A stretch of DNA of 64,000 nt from Clostridiales bacterium (GTDB lineage Bacteria; Bacillota; Clostridia; Oscillospirales; Ruminococcaceae): positions 1 to 64,000 of the forward strand of contig QAMM01000003.1 in assembly GCA_003150405.1 (NCBI GenBank). Reading direction: 5' to 3'. The position numbers and the translations under genes were made by a program. The number at the start of each line of letters is the position of its first letter. Within the stretch, counting starts at the first letter, position 1. The notes beneath the pieces are model-generated. The model saw only the letters and a list, made by a program, of their open reading frames with translations, was not told where the DNA came from and searched no databases. This document shows positions 6,983-15,472 of this stretch, in pieces.

Positions 6983-8169
6983 GGAGTTTGACGCAGTTTT
7001 TTTGCATATTCCAACAAAAGATCGGTTTGGTTCCGTGCCGGATCAAGCATCACCCAGTCAAGAAGCTGTTCCAGAATTCGGCCGATCTCTTTTCCCGGAG
7101 TTAACCCGGCTTCGCAAAGGCGTTTTCCATCCACCGCCAGTGCTGAGAGAGAAAAGGGTTCCCCGCGTTCCAGTACGCCGTTTACCAATGCTTCCATCTG
7201 CCCGTCTTTCTCATTTTTAGCATCATAAAAAATAGCTGCATCCTGGCTGTACTCTGAAAAATCGTGACAGAGCCGGCGTGCGCCAGCTTCGGTCAGAGGG
7301 TATTGATTGTGTTTTAGTTGTAGCAGCGCCGCTGCTTCATGCGCCAACCGTTTGGAAAAGCGCAAAGAAGTGAGCATTGCCTCTGCGTCTGGCGTACCGG
7401 AAAGGAAAGCTGTAAGCCGTAGTGGTGTTACAGCGGGAACATACGCCAGCATTGAATCGGCAGTTTCATCCGGCAGCAGGCATCCGGGGAAGATATTCTG
7501 CCCCAATAGGCAAAGCAGGCGTCTCGTTCCTGAAACGGGATGCGGAGAAAGCAGAATTTGTATCAGTTCCTCTCGGATACGCTCCCGTGACACCTGCCGG
7601 ATCCAGCCAGCGTTTTCCCGGATGGCGTCAATCACTTCCGGATCCAATGAAAAACCAAGTTGTGCCTCAAATCGAATGGCGCGGAGCATCCGCAGAGCAT
7701 CCTCCCGGAATCGTAGGTTTGCCTGCCCCACACAACGAATCATCCCGCGCTCAAGGTCATTTCGGCCGCCAAAGGGATCGGTAAATCCATACGATGGATG
7801 GTAGGCAATGGCGTTCATGGTGAAATCGCGCCGGGCGAGGTCGGCGATGAGATCAGCGGTAAAAGAAACCGAGTCCGGGTGCCGTCCGTCCGCATAACCG
7901 CCGTCCAGACGATAGGTGGTAATTTCAAGCGGCATCCCATTGAGAATAACGGTAACGGTACCGTGTTTAACGCCGGTAAGAATGGTACGGCAGTCTGAAA
8001 ATGCTGCTGTAATCTGCTCCGGCATGGCGCTGGTACAAATATCATAGTCGTGTGGAGCTACACCGCGCAGGAGGTCGCGGACGCATCCGCCTACCACATA
8101 CGCCTCAAACCCCGCGGTGTTGAGCCGATCCAATGCGTAGCAGGGCTGAACGGCTAATTGGAACTGCAT
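6979..8169 (-). CDS. cca: CCA tRNA nucleotidyltransferase (class II)
   Basis: 396 residues. It adds or repairs the 3' CCA of tRNAs from CTP and ATP. The nucleotidyltransferase head shows VVGGCVRDLLRG (about 25-36) followed by the metal-binding DYDIC (41-45), then TTYRLDG, RRDFTMNAIAY and FREDALRMLRAIRF, all class II signatures. A helical neck/body/tail follows. The start at 8169 has AAAGGAG 7 nt upstream; the longer in-frame extension runs through tRNA-Leu and is rejected. It lies between two tRNA genes that both already encode CCA, so its role here is probably repair and quality control plus maturation of tRNAs lacking CCA. Confidence 0.93.
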   Translation of the reverse strand: MQFQLAVQPCYALDRLNTAGFEAYVVGGCVRDLLRGVAPHDYDICTSAMPEQITAAFSDCRTILTGVKHGTVTVILNGMPLEITTYRLDGGYADGRHPDSVSFTADLIADLARRDFTMNAIAYHPSYGFTDPFGGRNDLERGMIRCVGQANLRFREDALRMLRAIRFEAQLGFSLDPEVIDAIRENAGWIRQVSRERIREELIQILLSPHPVSGTRRLLCLLGQNIFPGCLLPDETADSMLAYVPAVTPLRLTAFLSGTPDAEAMLTSLRFSKRLAHEAAALLQLKHNQYPLTEAGARRLCHDFSEYSQDAAIFYDAKNEKDGQMEALVNGVLERGEPFSLSALAVDGKRLCEAGLTPGKEIGRILEQLLDWVMLDPARNQTDLLLEYAKKLRQTP

Positions 8170-8191
8170 GCTGCTTCTCCTTTTCGGGTCA

Positions 8192-8220
8192 TTGACTTTT
8201 TGCCCCAAATGGTGTATTAT
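8192..8220 (+). promoter_or_regulatory. Promoter of tRNA-Leu
   Basis: TTGACT (8192-8197), 17 bp, TATTAT (8215-8220), starting 17 bp before the tRNA. It lies in the divergent 5' region of cca. Confidence 0.75.
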
Positions 8221-8237
8221 AATAAAGCTTTTTATAT

Positions 8238-8324
8238 GCCGCTGTGGCGGAACAGGCAGACGCAAGGGACTTAAAATCCCTCGGTAGCAATACCGTACCG
8301 GTTCAAGTCCGGTCAGCGGCACCA
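8238..8324 (+). tRNA. tRNA-Leu (TAA anticodon), CCA encoded
   Basis: 87 nt, class II tRNA with a long variable arm. The acceptor GCCGCTG pairs with CAGCGGC. The anticodon stem AGGGA/TCCCT holds loop CTTAAAA (anticodon TAA). The variable arm is CGGTAGCAATACCG, the T loop is TTCAAGT, and CCA is encoded after discriminator A. Confidence 0.95.
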
Positions 8325-8327
8325 CGT

Positions 8328-8365
8328 CGGAGCAAGCTTTGTATCGCTTGCTCCGGCTTATTTTA
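8328..8365 (+). terminator. Terminator of tRNA-Leu
   Basis: CGGAGCAAGC pairs with GCTTGCTCCG around an 8-base loop, then GCTTATTTTA. It starts 3 bp past the tRNA. Confidence 0.7.
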
Positions 8366-8912
8366 TAAGTCAGAGCGCACTCACGACGGGTCTGGTCACT
8401 ACCAACTTTTCGCAGGACTGCCTGCGGCGGCTTGGTTCCTTCGTATCAAAAATATTGATTTTAACCGTCCTTGCCAGACTGAGTCTGGACGCAATCCGCG
8501 TTCGGACTCTTTCTTTTAACTTGAAGCGAGGTGCGTGCGTCGGCAGCAACGTCTTTTTAGCATAAACCCACGTCGCGGCGAATCCTTGTGGTTCGCCGTA
8601 TTTTTCTGCGCAAAACACGGCTTCATCGTTCGGATTGCCGCTCCTTCTCCGCAAAAGTCACGCTGTACCTACGCTGTTCGCTTGCAAACACGCTCATAAC
8701 GCTTCGGCTTGCTGCCAACTTTTTATGGATTGGTACCGCGGTCGCTTTCTGGCATTTTTTGTAGCGTAAACCCACCAAGTTGAGGTTGGGCGCGGTTCGC
8801 GTTCCGGGGTTGGTTTTTATTTTACCTTTTCACGCGCGTTTGTAGCGTTATCTTTTTGGTAGCGTAAATCTACGCCGGAACAAAGTGAACCTTGCTTCAC
8901 ATCTGCAAAAAG
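8366..8912. repeat. Non-coding region with degenerate internal repeats
   Basis: About 0.55 kb without a supportable gene. A motif like TTTTTGTAGCGTAAACCCAC recurs in diverged form at about 8553-8572, 8755-8775 and 8853-8874, with a partial copy near 8838-8850. CCAACTTTT followed by a G/C-rich stretch occurs near 8402 and 8714. Every copy is imperfect, so this is not a CRISPR array. It looks like old extragenic repeats accumulated behind a tRNA. Confidence 0.45.
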
Positions 8913-8938
8913 AAAAACCCGCCCCCAGGCGGGTTTTT
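8913..8938 (-). terminator. Terminator of the 8948-9382 lipoprotein gene
   Basis: AAAAACCCGCC pairs with GGCGGGTTTTT around a four-base loop. It lies just past the minus-strand stop; T runs occur on both strands. Confidence 0.85.
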
Positions 8939-8947
8939 CTCTTGTGT

Positions 8948-9382
8948 TTATTCCATCATACCGCCCATTACAGAAGAACTTGCCTCAGCAATATCCTTTA
9001 CGGTAATGCTGTCGCTTGCACTAAATGCAGTATCAAAGCTTTCTAACAGGGTATCCAACTGTGGTTCAATCGCGCTGGCGAGCAGCTCGTCGGTCATGGA
9101 AATACCGTTTTCTTCCATCATAAATCTCATAACTTCTGTTACAGCGGCTTTTTTGTCCGCATCGGAAGCAGCTTTCCACTCTTTTGCGGTCCAGGACATG
9201 TAATCGGTGCTGGCTGTGTTTTCAGAAGAACTGCTGGATTCAGAAGAACTCGAATCCGATTTGCTGGAGTCCGAAACAGAACTACCGTCAGAGTTGGAGG
9301 CACCGTTGCCCCCATTGGAGCAGCCCGCGAAAACGCAGACCATCATTAGGGAGGCAAGCAGTATGCTTAGTGCTTTTTTCAT
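8948..9382 (-). CDS. Small secreted lipoprotein with Ser-rich linker, unknown function
   Basis: 144 residues. A lipoprotein signal peptide ends in VFAGC (Cys about residue 20). A linker of Ser/Asp/Asn/Glu (about 21-58) follows, then a helical domain of about 85 residues rich in Ala, Glu and Met (WTAKEWKAASDADKKAAVTE; ends SSVMGGMME). It should be anchored to the outer leaflet of the membrane. AAGGAG precedes the ATG. It is monocistronic. No family is recognised; similar lipoproteins with Ser-rich tethers are common in Clostridia. Confidence 0.75.
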   Translation of the reverse strand: MKKALSILLASLMMVCVFAGCSNGGNGASNSDGSSVSDSSKSDSSSSESSSSSENTASTDYMSWTAKEWKAASDADKKAAVTEVMRFMMEENGISMTDELLASAIEPQLDTLLESFDTAFSASDSITVKDIAEASSSVMGGMME

Positions 9383-9454
9383 TGTGTACTCTCCTTTATT
9401 AAATAAATATATACTTGGAACGGAAGCTTGGGGCCCCCGGTTTCCACATGTTCC

Positions 9455-10414
9455 TTATTTCACACCCATTTTTACATTGATGGGCTTACCGTCCATCCAG
9501 GCGGTGATATTGTCAACCACCATGCCGCAGCGGCGTACCATTGACTCTTCGGTCGCAAAGGCGACGTGTGGGGTAAGGACAACGTTTTTCGCGTTCAAAA
9601 GCGGATGATCCGTCGCAATCGGCGGTTCCGTCTCAAATACGTCAATGCCGGCACCGGCAATTTTGCCGGAGTTGAGAGCTTCCGCCAGGGCGGCAGAATC
9701 CACAACGCCGCCGCGCGCTACGTTGACAAGTACCGCATTCGGCTTCATCATAGCAATGCGCTCCTTGCTGATAAGCCCCTTGGTCTCCGGAGTGAGCGGA
9801 GTGTGCAGGGTAATGATATCCGCAGTTTTCATCAGTTCGTCCAGCGAACAGTACTGAATACCAATTTTTTTGGATTCCTCGTGTTCGGTGCGGCTGTAAC
9901 CAAGCAGCTTGCAGCCAAACGCCTTGCCAATTTCTGCAACCCGGTTGCCAATAGCACCGGTACCAACAATTCCAATGGTTTTTCCGGCCAGTTCATTGCC
10001 GACCAAGCCGTCTTTGGTGCTGCCCGCTTTGGTGCGGTCGTGGCAGGGGAGAATGTTGCGGTAAACAGCAAGAATAAGGCCGAAGGTGAGTTCTGCTACG
10101 GCGTCGGTGCAATAGCCCTGCGCGTTGGAAACAATGATGCCTTTTTCATCACAGACGCTGGGAATGTGGTCTACACCGGTAAACGCAACTGAAATCATTT
10201 TAAGGTTGGGCGCCGACAAGACAACCTCTTCGCTGAGAGGGGAATTGGCAACGATCAGAACATCCGCGTCCTTCGCTTTTTCAATCTTTTCCGCGTCGGT
10301 CGCAATTTTGCTGCCACAGAAAACAAATTCGTGGCCTGCGTCGGTCAGCGGTTTTGCCAGTTCCATTACCGTCTTTTCAGATACGCCAAGTGGTTCGAGC
10401 ATTACAATACGCAT
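9455..10414 (-). CDS. D-isomer-specific 2-hydroxyacid dehydrogenase
   Basis: 319 residues. It reduces a 2-oxoacid to a D-2-hydroxyacid with NAD(P)H, or the reverse. The Rossmann motif GIVGTGAIGNRVAEIG lies near 144-160. The catalytic Arg sits in NVARGGVVD, the Glu in ETEPP and the His in LTPHVAFAT, all in family order. The start at 10414 has AAGGAGG 6 nt upstream; the nine-residue longer frame is rejected. It is monocistronic. The substrate (D-lactate, glycerate, phosphoglycerate or hydroxypyruvate-type) cannot be told from sequence; there is no ACT domain, so classical SerA is less likely. Confidence 0.85.
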   Translation of the reverse strand: MRIVMLEPLGVSEKTVMELAKPLTDAGHEFVFCGSKIATDAEKIEKAKDADVLIVANSPLSEEVVLSAPNLKMISVAFTGVDHIPSVCDEKGIIVSNAQGYCTDAVAELTFGLILAVYRNILPCHDRTKAGSTKDGLVGNELAGKTIGIVGTGAIGNRVAEIGKAFGCKLLGYSRTEHEESKKIGIQYCSLDELMKTADIITLHTPLTPETKGLISKERIAMMKPNAVLVNVARGGVVDSAALAEALNSGKIAGAGIDVFETEPPIATDHPLLNAKNVVLTPHVAFATEESMVRRCGMVVDNITAWMDGKPINVKMGVK

Positions 10415-10596
10415 CAGAGTACCTCCTTGATAATTATACAATCGTTATTATACGCCGCCCGGAGGATTAACGCAAGTTGGTTTTCTGCATTTTATTGCCC
10501 GGCAGCAGAAGCTTTTACAATTTGTTGTTGATCCGACGCCAAATTTAATATAATATAGGTATATTAACGAATTTGGAATGATAAAGGAACCAGAAT

Positions 10597-11547
10597 ATGA
10601 AAAGACTGACACTAATTGTAATCGCACTTTTACTCTGCATTTCCTTCACCGCCTGTAATGTAGCGGAGGATGCTGAGGGTTTGTCCACGAGTTCCAGCAG
10701 CTCTTCGGATCTCCCGGCTTATCCCTATACTTATGACCGATATGCGGTTCCCGCAGCCGTCCGGACAAGCCTCGGCGGCTCGTATGAAACCTATAAAGCA
10801 GCGGTCGATGCCATTGACAGCGCGGCAGAATCCTTTGCGGTCACCGATGAAGCCGAGTATGAGACAGTCTGTGCAGCATTGGAAGCCTGCTATCCGCCGT
10901 ATGGACTGGTAACCGGTGCAAATTACGATGCGGCCTCCAAAGAGGTGCACCTCAGCTACCGTTACAACGCAACCGTCATGCAGCAGCAGGTCGAAAAAAC
11001 GGATCAGCTTTCCGGCATGATTATGGCGCTTGCTCTGCGGGAAGGGGACGATGAACTCAACCGTGCCCTGGCGCTTTACCATTATGTCATTACCTCCATC
11101 CACATGGACGGCAGTGACAGCAGCCTCTGGGTTGGCTTAATGGACGGTACCGGCGGAAGCTATGCCGCCGCCGCGATGTATAGCTTTTTACTCACTCAGG
11201 TGGATGTGGAATCGGTCCTTGCGGTGACAACTGACCATGAGAATAAAGATCATTATTTGGTTATTGTCACACTGAACGGCAAACCATATATTATGGATCC
11301 TGCTTATGAGCTGGAATTCAGCAAGGGCGGCCTGGTCTGTTTTGGCATGACCGAGCAGGAACTTACCGCAAACCGCCTTGCTATTCCGGTAAAAGCGTTA
11401 TTTGGACAAACGCCCGCCTGTACGGATGTGCGGTTTGCCTCTATGCGTCAATGTGCAAAATGGAGCTTTAATGAGGACCGTACCCGTGTCAGCATGACCG
11501 TGGACGGAAGCACGCAAATATTCGATCCAACAGAAGAAGGCAACTAA
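10597..11547 (+). CDS. Lipoprotein with degenerate transglutaminase-like domain
   Basis: 316 residues. The lipobox is FTAC (Cys 20), followed by a Ser-rich tether. The C-terminal half has the transglutaminase/protease-like layout: GTGGSYAAAAMYSFLL where the Cys loop should be, then KDHYLVIVTLNGKPYIMDPAYE, matching the His and Asp segments. The catalytic Cys position is Gly/Ser, so hydrolase or transferase activity is unlikely. A binding or structural role at the cell surface is inferred. AAAGGAA precedes the ATG. TATAAT at 10550-10555 lies inside an inverted repeat (about 10539-10576) that may be regulatory. Confidence 0.7.
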   Translation: MKRLTLIVIALLLCISFTACNVAEDAEGLSTSSSSSSDLPAYPYTYDRYAVPAAVRTSLGGSYETYKAAVDAIDSAAESFAVTDEAEYETVCAALEACYPPYGLVTGANYDAASKEVHLSYRYNATVMQQQVEKTDQLSGMIMALALREGDDELNRALALYHYVITSIHMDGSDSSLWVGLMDGTGGSYAAAAMYSFLLTQVDVESVLAVTTDHENKDHYLVIVTLNGKPYIMDPAYELEFSKGGLVCFGMTEQELTANRLAIPVKALFGQTPACTDVRFASMRQCAKWSFNEDRTRVSMTVDGSTQIFDPTEEGN

Positions 11548-11576
11548 AGAACAACATATTTTATGTTCTCTTTTTT
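11548..11576 (+). terminator. Weak intrinsic terminator
   Basis: AGAACA pairs with TGTTCT around a 10-base loop, followed by CTTTTTT. It overlaps the end of the transglutaminase-like gene. Confidence 0.6.
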
Positions 11577-11664
11577 GTGACTACCATGTGACTGCGTGGT
11601 GGTATTCTAAAGCCATCGAAGAACACAGAGCGGTTCTTTGTGTGGTGCAGAAAGGAGAACATGT

Positions 11665-13155
11665 ATGAAAAAGCTTTGGCAAAAACTGCTGGTTTCAGTG
11701 CTTTCTTTATCCATGATTGTAAGTATGGCGGCAGTATCAGCATTTGCGGTTGAGACGGATTCAACCAATCCGATTGTAATTGACGTGGAAAAGTCCGGCT
11801 TTGATGAGAATGCAGGCGCCTTTAATCTTTATTTAAAGATTGACAAAACTGCTTCTGGGGATTTGACGGTGGATTTATCCTCTGCAGTGGGCGTATTGCT
11901 CGATGAGTATGCAAAACAGTATGGGTATAACAGCTATCCTGTCCTTCCGGGTGATAGTAACCGGATCAATATTTATATTAGTAATGACTCGGATAAAACA
12001 TATTATTATGAGAAGAGCAGTTTAAAACTTGCGCCTGGCGATGTTTCTGGAATGAGCGAGGAGCAGTTAAGTCCCTTTACCGGTTTTGACGGTCAAAGAC
12101 TGCCGCTTACCCACATTGGTGTAATTTCAAATACCAATAAAGCAATCTATAAAGAGCTTTTTGGAGTAAGCGGTTCTGCAAGTATTACCGCTGATATGAT
12201 GTTCAGCATCTATGACTATTTGGCGGTGAAAGGTTATACTGGTGACGATGCCCTAACCAATTATCTGCTCGATTACTATTGTGATTACTACAGTACCGAT
12301 TACGCAAGTTGGGATGAACTGGTAGCGGCACAACCCTCTTTAGGTGATACGTTTGCAGTAGCTGGTCATAATTCTATTTTTGAAATGTCTTATTCCAATA
12401 TGGAGGAATATTGTGCAGAACACCCGGAGCTGGCACCCTTTGTTTATTATGAGTCTGATGTTGAGAATCCGTCGGGCAGTGATGCAGTGAAAGTACAGAT
12501 TAAGTGGCCGGAAGAAAAACTTGCAACGTTCAGCTACAATAGTTTCTATAAGGATTATTTCAGCATTGCTTTTGGTGAAGAGGAAATTGTACAGCTTAAT
12601 CCAAATAGCAATACCGGTTTTACCCGTACTCGTGGTGTGGGAGACTATATGGATATCGGCAGTGCCCTTTACCAGCAGACCGACTCCTATTTGACAGGCC
12701 TTGAAAACGCAGATTCTCTTGCAAATGGCGATACAATAGCGTTTCCAATGATGTTGGCAGTAGATGGCCCTGGCGTTGGCAACGGTTATATGAATTATAG
12801 TTTCTTCTACCAGAACAGCATTATCTTAAAGCAGGTTGTAGAAGAGGAGATCCCGGACGAGGAGCCTCCGCTTGAACCGCCGGTAGAGGAACCCGATCCG
12901 GAAGAACCTCCAGTAGAGGAACCAGAGGATCCGCCTGTTGATCTGCCGGATGAAGACGTTCCGCTTGCTCCTCCGGAGCAGCCGATAGAGCCGGAGCAGC
13001 CCGAAGTGGAAATTACTGATGAGGAAATTCCGCTTGAAGCGCCCAAAACAGGCGATATTTTTGCCACCGCTGCTGCTTCTGTCGTTTTCGGTTTGACAGG
13101 TGTTGTAGTGTTGGGTGGATTAATCCTTCGGCTTCGCAAAAATCATGATCAATAA
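11665..13155 (+). CDS. Cell-wall-anchored surface protein with (L)PxTG-like sorting signal
   Basis: 496 residues. A signal peptide (KKLWQKLLVSVLSLSMIVSMA, cleavage near SAFA-VE) precedes an extracellular region of about 370 residues of unknown fold rich in Tyr, Asp and Ser. A Glu/Pro-rich spacer (about 400-450, repeats of E-E-P-P-V/L) follows. A sorting signal APKTGD, a hydrophobic helix and a basic tail (LRLRKNHDQ) end the protein. A class-specific sortase should cleave in the APKTG motif; no sortase gene is in the window. The start at 11665 has AAAGGAG upstream. It may be an adhesin or cell-wall protein. Confidence 0.8.
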   Translation: MKKLWQKLLVSVLSLSMIVSMAAVSAFAVETDSTNPIVIDVEKSGFDENAGAFNLYLKIDKTASGDLTVDLSSAVGVLLDEYAKQYGYNSYPVLPGDSNRINIYISNDSDKTYYYEKSSLKLAPGDVSGMSEEQLSPFTGFDGQRLPLTHIGVISNTNKAIYKELFGVSGSASITADMMFSIYDYLAVKGYTGDDALTNYLLDYYCDYYSTDYASWDELVAAQPSLGDTFAVAGHNSIFEMSYSNMEEYCAEHPELAPFVYYESDVENPSGSDAVKVQIKWPEEKLATFSYNSFYKDYFSIAFGEEEIVQLNPNSNTGFTRTRGVGDYMDIGSALYQQTDSYLTGLENADSLANGDTIAFPMMLAVDGPGVGNGYMNYSFFYQNSIILKQVVEEEIPDEEPPLEPPVEEPDPEEPPVEEPEDPPVDLPDEDVPLAPPEQPIEPEQPEVEITDEEIPLEAPKTGDIFATAAASVVFGLTGVVVLGGLILRLRKNHDQ

Positions 13156-13159
13156 ATCA

Positions 13160-13191
13160 CAAAAGCTCCCGCTTTAAGCGGGGGCTTTTGC
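13160..13191 (+). terminator. Terminator of the surface protein gene
   Basis: AAAAGCTCCCGCTT pairs with AAGCGGGGGCTTTT. It lies 5 bp past the stop codon. Confidence 0.85.
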
Positions 13192-13895
13192 TTTGCCGGA
13201 ACCAAATCAAATGGAGAATATTGCATAAACCAAGCTTGTATTTCATCTTAAAGCTTTCAAACGGTCGGGCAGTGCCGATTTCCAGGACGCAGCTGTGGGT
13301 TGTGAGAAAACAATATTATAATTGCGGAGCGCATCTCTGACAGCGGTCAATCGCTGCCGGAGATGCGCTTGTTTTGTGTTGCCATAAATAAGATTCGATG
13401 ATGCCGCATCCTTATGAAGCACGGAACAATGGCTGTAACAGGTGATGAACCATACGATTGATATGTCTTAGCAAATCCGCTTCCTGTGGTCAAACAAGAT
13501 TTTATCAGTTGAAACAAATTGAACTCAGAATTTTGGGATGTCGATTTGTTTTCTGTCATACAGTTTCGTCAGAAGGGAATCTTCGTAAGGCATTTGCGGT
13601 ATGCGTTGTTCAGGGGTCAGGCATTTTTCACTTAATTCCTACCTGGGGATTCCACACGGGAATCAACCTTGTGCTCTCCGGCGTATGAACAGGGAGATGC
13701 CTTCCCGTTCATGTATGGGGGCAAACCGGTTCTAAAATGGAGATTCGATGGAAATAAGTTGTCCTTGATAAAAGAGTTTTTTCATAGTGTTATCAATGGA
13801 TACAAAAAGTGCGGAAAAGGTGCATTCCCTGTGCATAACACGGACAGCTTCCGAATAGTATTGAGTAGAAATTCATAGAAGGAGTAGAAGCAGAT
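13192..13895. other. 704-bp gap upstream of sipL; one strong hairpin
   Basis: No frame here has both a ribosome binding site and a recognisable product. A stable stem at 13329-13368 (GCGCATCTC/GAGATGCGC enclosing a second short stem) is followed by TTGTTTTGTG, and TATAAT lies at 13317-13322. The rest must include the sipL promoter, expected to be sigma-E dependent by analogy with other sporulators; I could not place it confidently. Confidence 0.45.
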
Positions 13896-15440
13896 ATGGA
13901 ATGTAAGCTTACCCATGATACCATAGAGGTCAATGAGGTAGTTTTTGACGCAATGGTAGAGCAGTCTGTTGAGCTGGACTGCCTGCTGCCGGATTACTGC
14001 CCAAATGTGTTTAAAGTGCTGAAGTGTAAAATGGTCCCCAAAATGACCGGGAGCAGGGTCACGGGCAATGAAGCGGTCGTCGACGGTGTGGCCACAGTCT
14101 TTATTGTCTATATCTGCGAGGAGACGAACCAAATCCGCTCCTTTGTGCAGAAGGTGCCGTTTACCAAGACGGTTTCACTCAAATCCGCCTGTGAAAATCC
14201 CACTATTGAAGTTGGTATGCAGTGTGAGTACTTAAACTGCCGTGGGGTGAATTCTCGTCGTTTTGATATTCGTGGGGCCATCGGTATCAGTCTGAAGGTT
14301 TGCGACCAGCGTGCGGAAACGGTGGTCAGCGATGCAGAAGGTGCCGGCATCCAAAAGCAGCAGTCCGGTGTTGCTTCGGACGGTGAATGCCGCCAGGCCT
14401 GCAAATCCTTTACGGTGCGTGAGGAATTGGAGCTTCCGGGAGGTAATGAACCAATCGCTTCTATTCTCTATCACAACGAAACCCCGAACGTTACCGATGT
14501 TAAGCTCATTGCAAACAAGGTTATCGTCAAGGGGGATATCCAGCTCCATGTGGTTTACTGCCCGCTGGGGGAAAACCCCTGTCCGCAGACCGCCGATTAT
14601 TCCGTTCCAGTCAGCCAGATTATCGATCTGCCCGGCGTGGATGACCGCTTTACCTGCAATGTGATGTTCGACGTCTGCACGGCTGATATTGAACCCAAAT
14701 CGACGCTGGACGGCGATTCCCGCTTACTCTCTGCCGAGCTTTGTATTGTCTGCACGGCTACCTGTATTTTGGAAACAGAAAAGGAGCTCATCCGTGACAT
14801 GTATTCCACCGGCTATGAATGCAATTTGGAGTACAAACGGCTCAACCTCCGTAAAACCATCCCGCTGCCGATGATGACCTCGATGATTCAAACCTCTATC
14901 GATACTCCGAACGACGAGCTCTCCAGCGTCTATGATATCTGGTGTGATCTTGCGCGGCTGTCGGTCAAACGCAGCGCAGGCGGCCTTGCTGTGGATGGCG
15001 AGTTCGACGTCTGCGCCTTCTGCCAGTCTGAATCTGGAATGCCGCTCTCGGTGGATAAACGGGTGGAATTCCACGACGACATCGACCGGGAAATGGAACT
15101 TCCGGATTGCAGCTTTGAGGCGATTGGCGTCATCCGCAGCACCTCTTATCATTTGACAGGCGACCATAAAATTGACCTCCGTATTGAGATTATGTTGATA
15201 ATCCGTGCGGTTGTATCGATTGACCAGCCGGTAGTAGTCGGGGTCAATGTGGATGAAACAAAGGCGGCTCAGCGTGACGGCCTTGCAGCGGTGACCTTGT
15301 ATTTTGCCGACGAGGGCGAAGCCATTTGGGAAATTGCGAAACGCTACCACACCTCGGTCAGCGCTATCGTTGAAGAAAATGATCTGGATTCCGAGGTGAT
15401 GAGACAAGGCGGGATGATTTTAATTCCGCTGGTAGACTGA
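13896..15440 (+). CDS. sipL: SipL-like spore morphogenetic protein (SPOCS/DUF3794 domains plus LysM)
   Basis: 514 residues, close to SipL of Clostridioides difficile (about 520). It contains repeated SPOCS/DUF3794 segments (VDGVATVFIVYICEE, IVKGDIQLHVVYCPLGE, VDGEFDVCAFCQSES) and ends with a LysM domain (EGEAIWEIAKRYHTSVSAIVEENDL ... GMILIPLV, about 465-512). In C. difficile SipL binds the ATPase SpoIVA through its LysM domain and attaches the coat to the forespore (established). The next gene here is spoIVA, 32 bp downstream, which strongly supports the assignment. AGAAGGAG lies 11 nt before the ATG. Confidence 0.88.
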   Translation: MECKLTHDTIEVNEVVFDAMVEQSVELDCLLPDYCPNVFKVLKCKMVPKMTGSRVTGNEAVVDGVATVFIVYICEETNQIRSFVQKVPFTKTVSLKSACENPTIEVGMQCEYLNCRGVNSRRFDIRGAIGISLKVCDQRAETVVSDAEGAGIQKQQSGVASDGECRQACKSFTVREELELPGGNEPIASILYHNETPNVTDVKLIANKVIVKGDIQLHVVYCPLGENPCPQTADYSVPVSQIIDLPGVDDRFTCNVMFDVCTADIEPKSTLDGDSRLLSAELCIVCTATCILETEKELIRDMYSTGYECNLEYKRLNLRKTIPLPMMTSMIQTSIDTPNDELSSVYDIWCDLARLSVKRSAGGLAVDGEFDVCAFCQSESGMPLSVDKRVEFHDDIDREMELPDCSFEAIGVIRSTSYHLTGDHKIDLRIEIMLIIRAVVSIDQPVVVGVNVDETKAAQRDGLAAVTLYFADEGEAIWEIAKRYHTSVSAIVEENDLDSEVMRQGGMILIPLVD

Positions 15441-15472
15441 ATTAAAAATTATACAGGAGGGCAGGCGCGCTT

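Noticed and set aside
6979..8325. Longer cca start at 8325
   Set aside because: The extra 52 residues would be translated through tRNA-Leu; the start at 8169 has a proper ribosome binding site.
8553..8874. Possible CRISPR-like repeats behind tRNA-Leu
   Set aside because: Units are diverged, irregularly spaced and not separated by uniform spacers; no cas genes are present.
12840..13010. Short tandem DNA repeats
   Set aside because: They encode the Glu/Pro stalk of the surface protein and are explained as a coding repeat.
13782..13806. Sigma-E-like TCATAGT and GATACAAA before sipL
   Set aside because: The boxes are only about 10 bp apart, too close for a sigma-E promoter.
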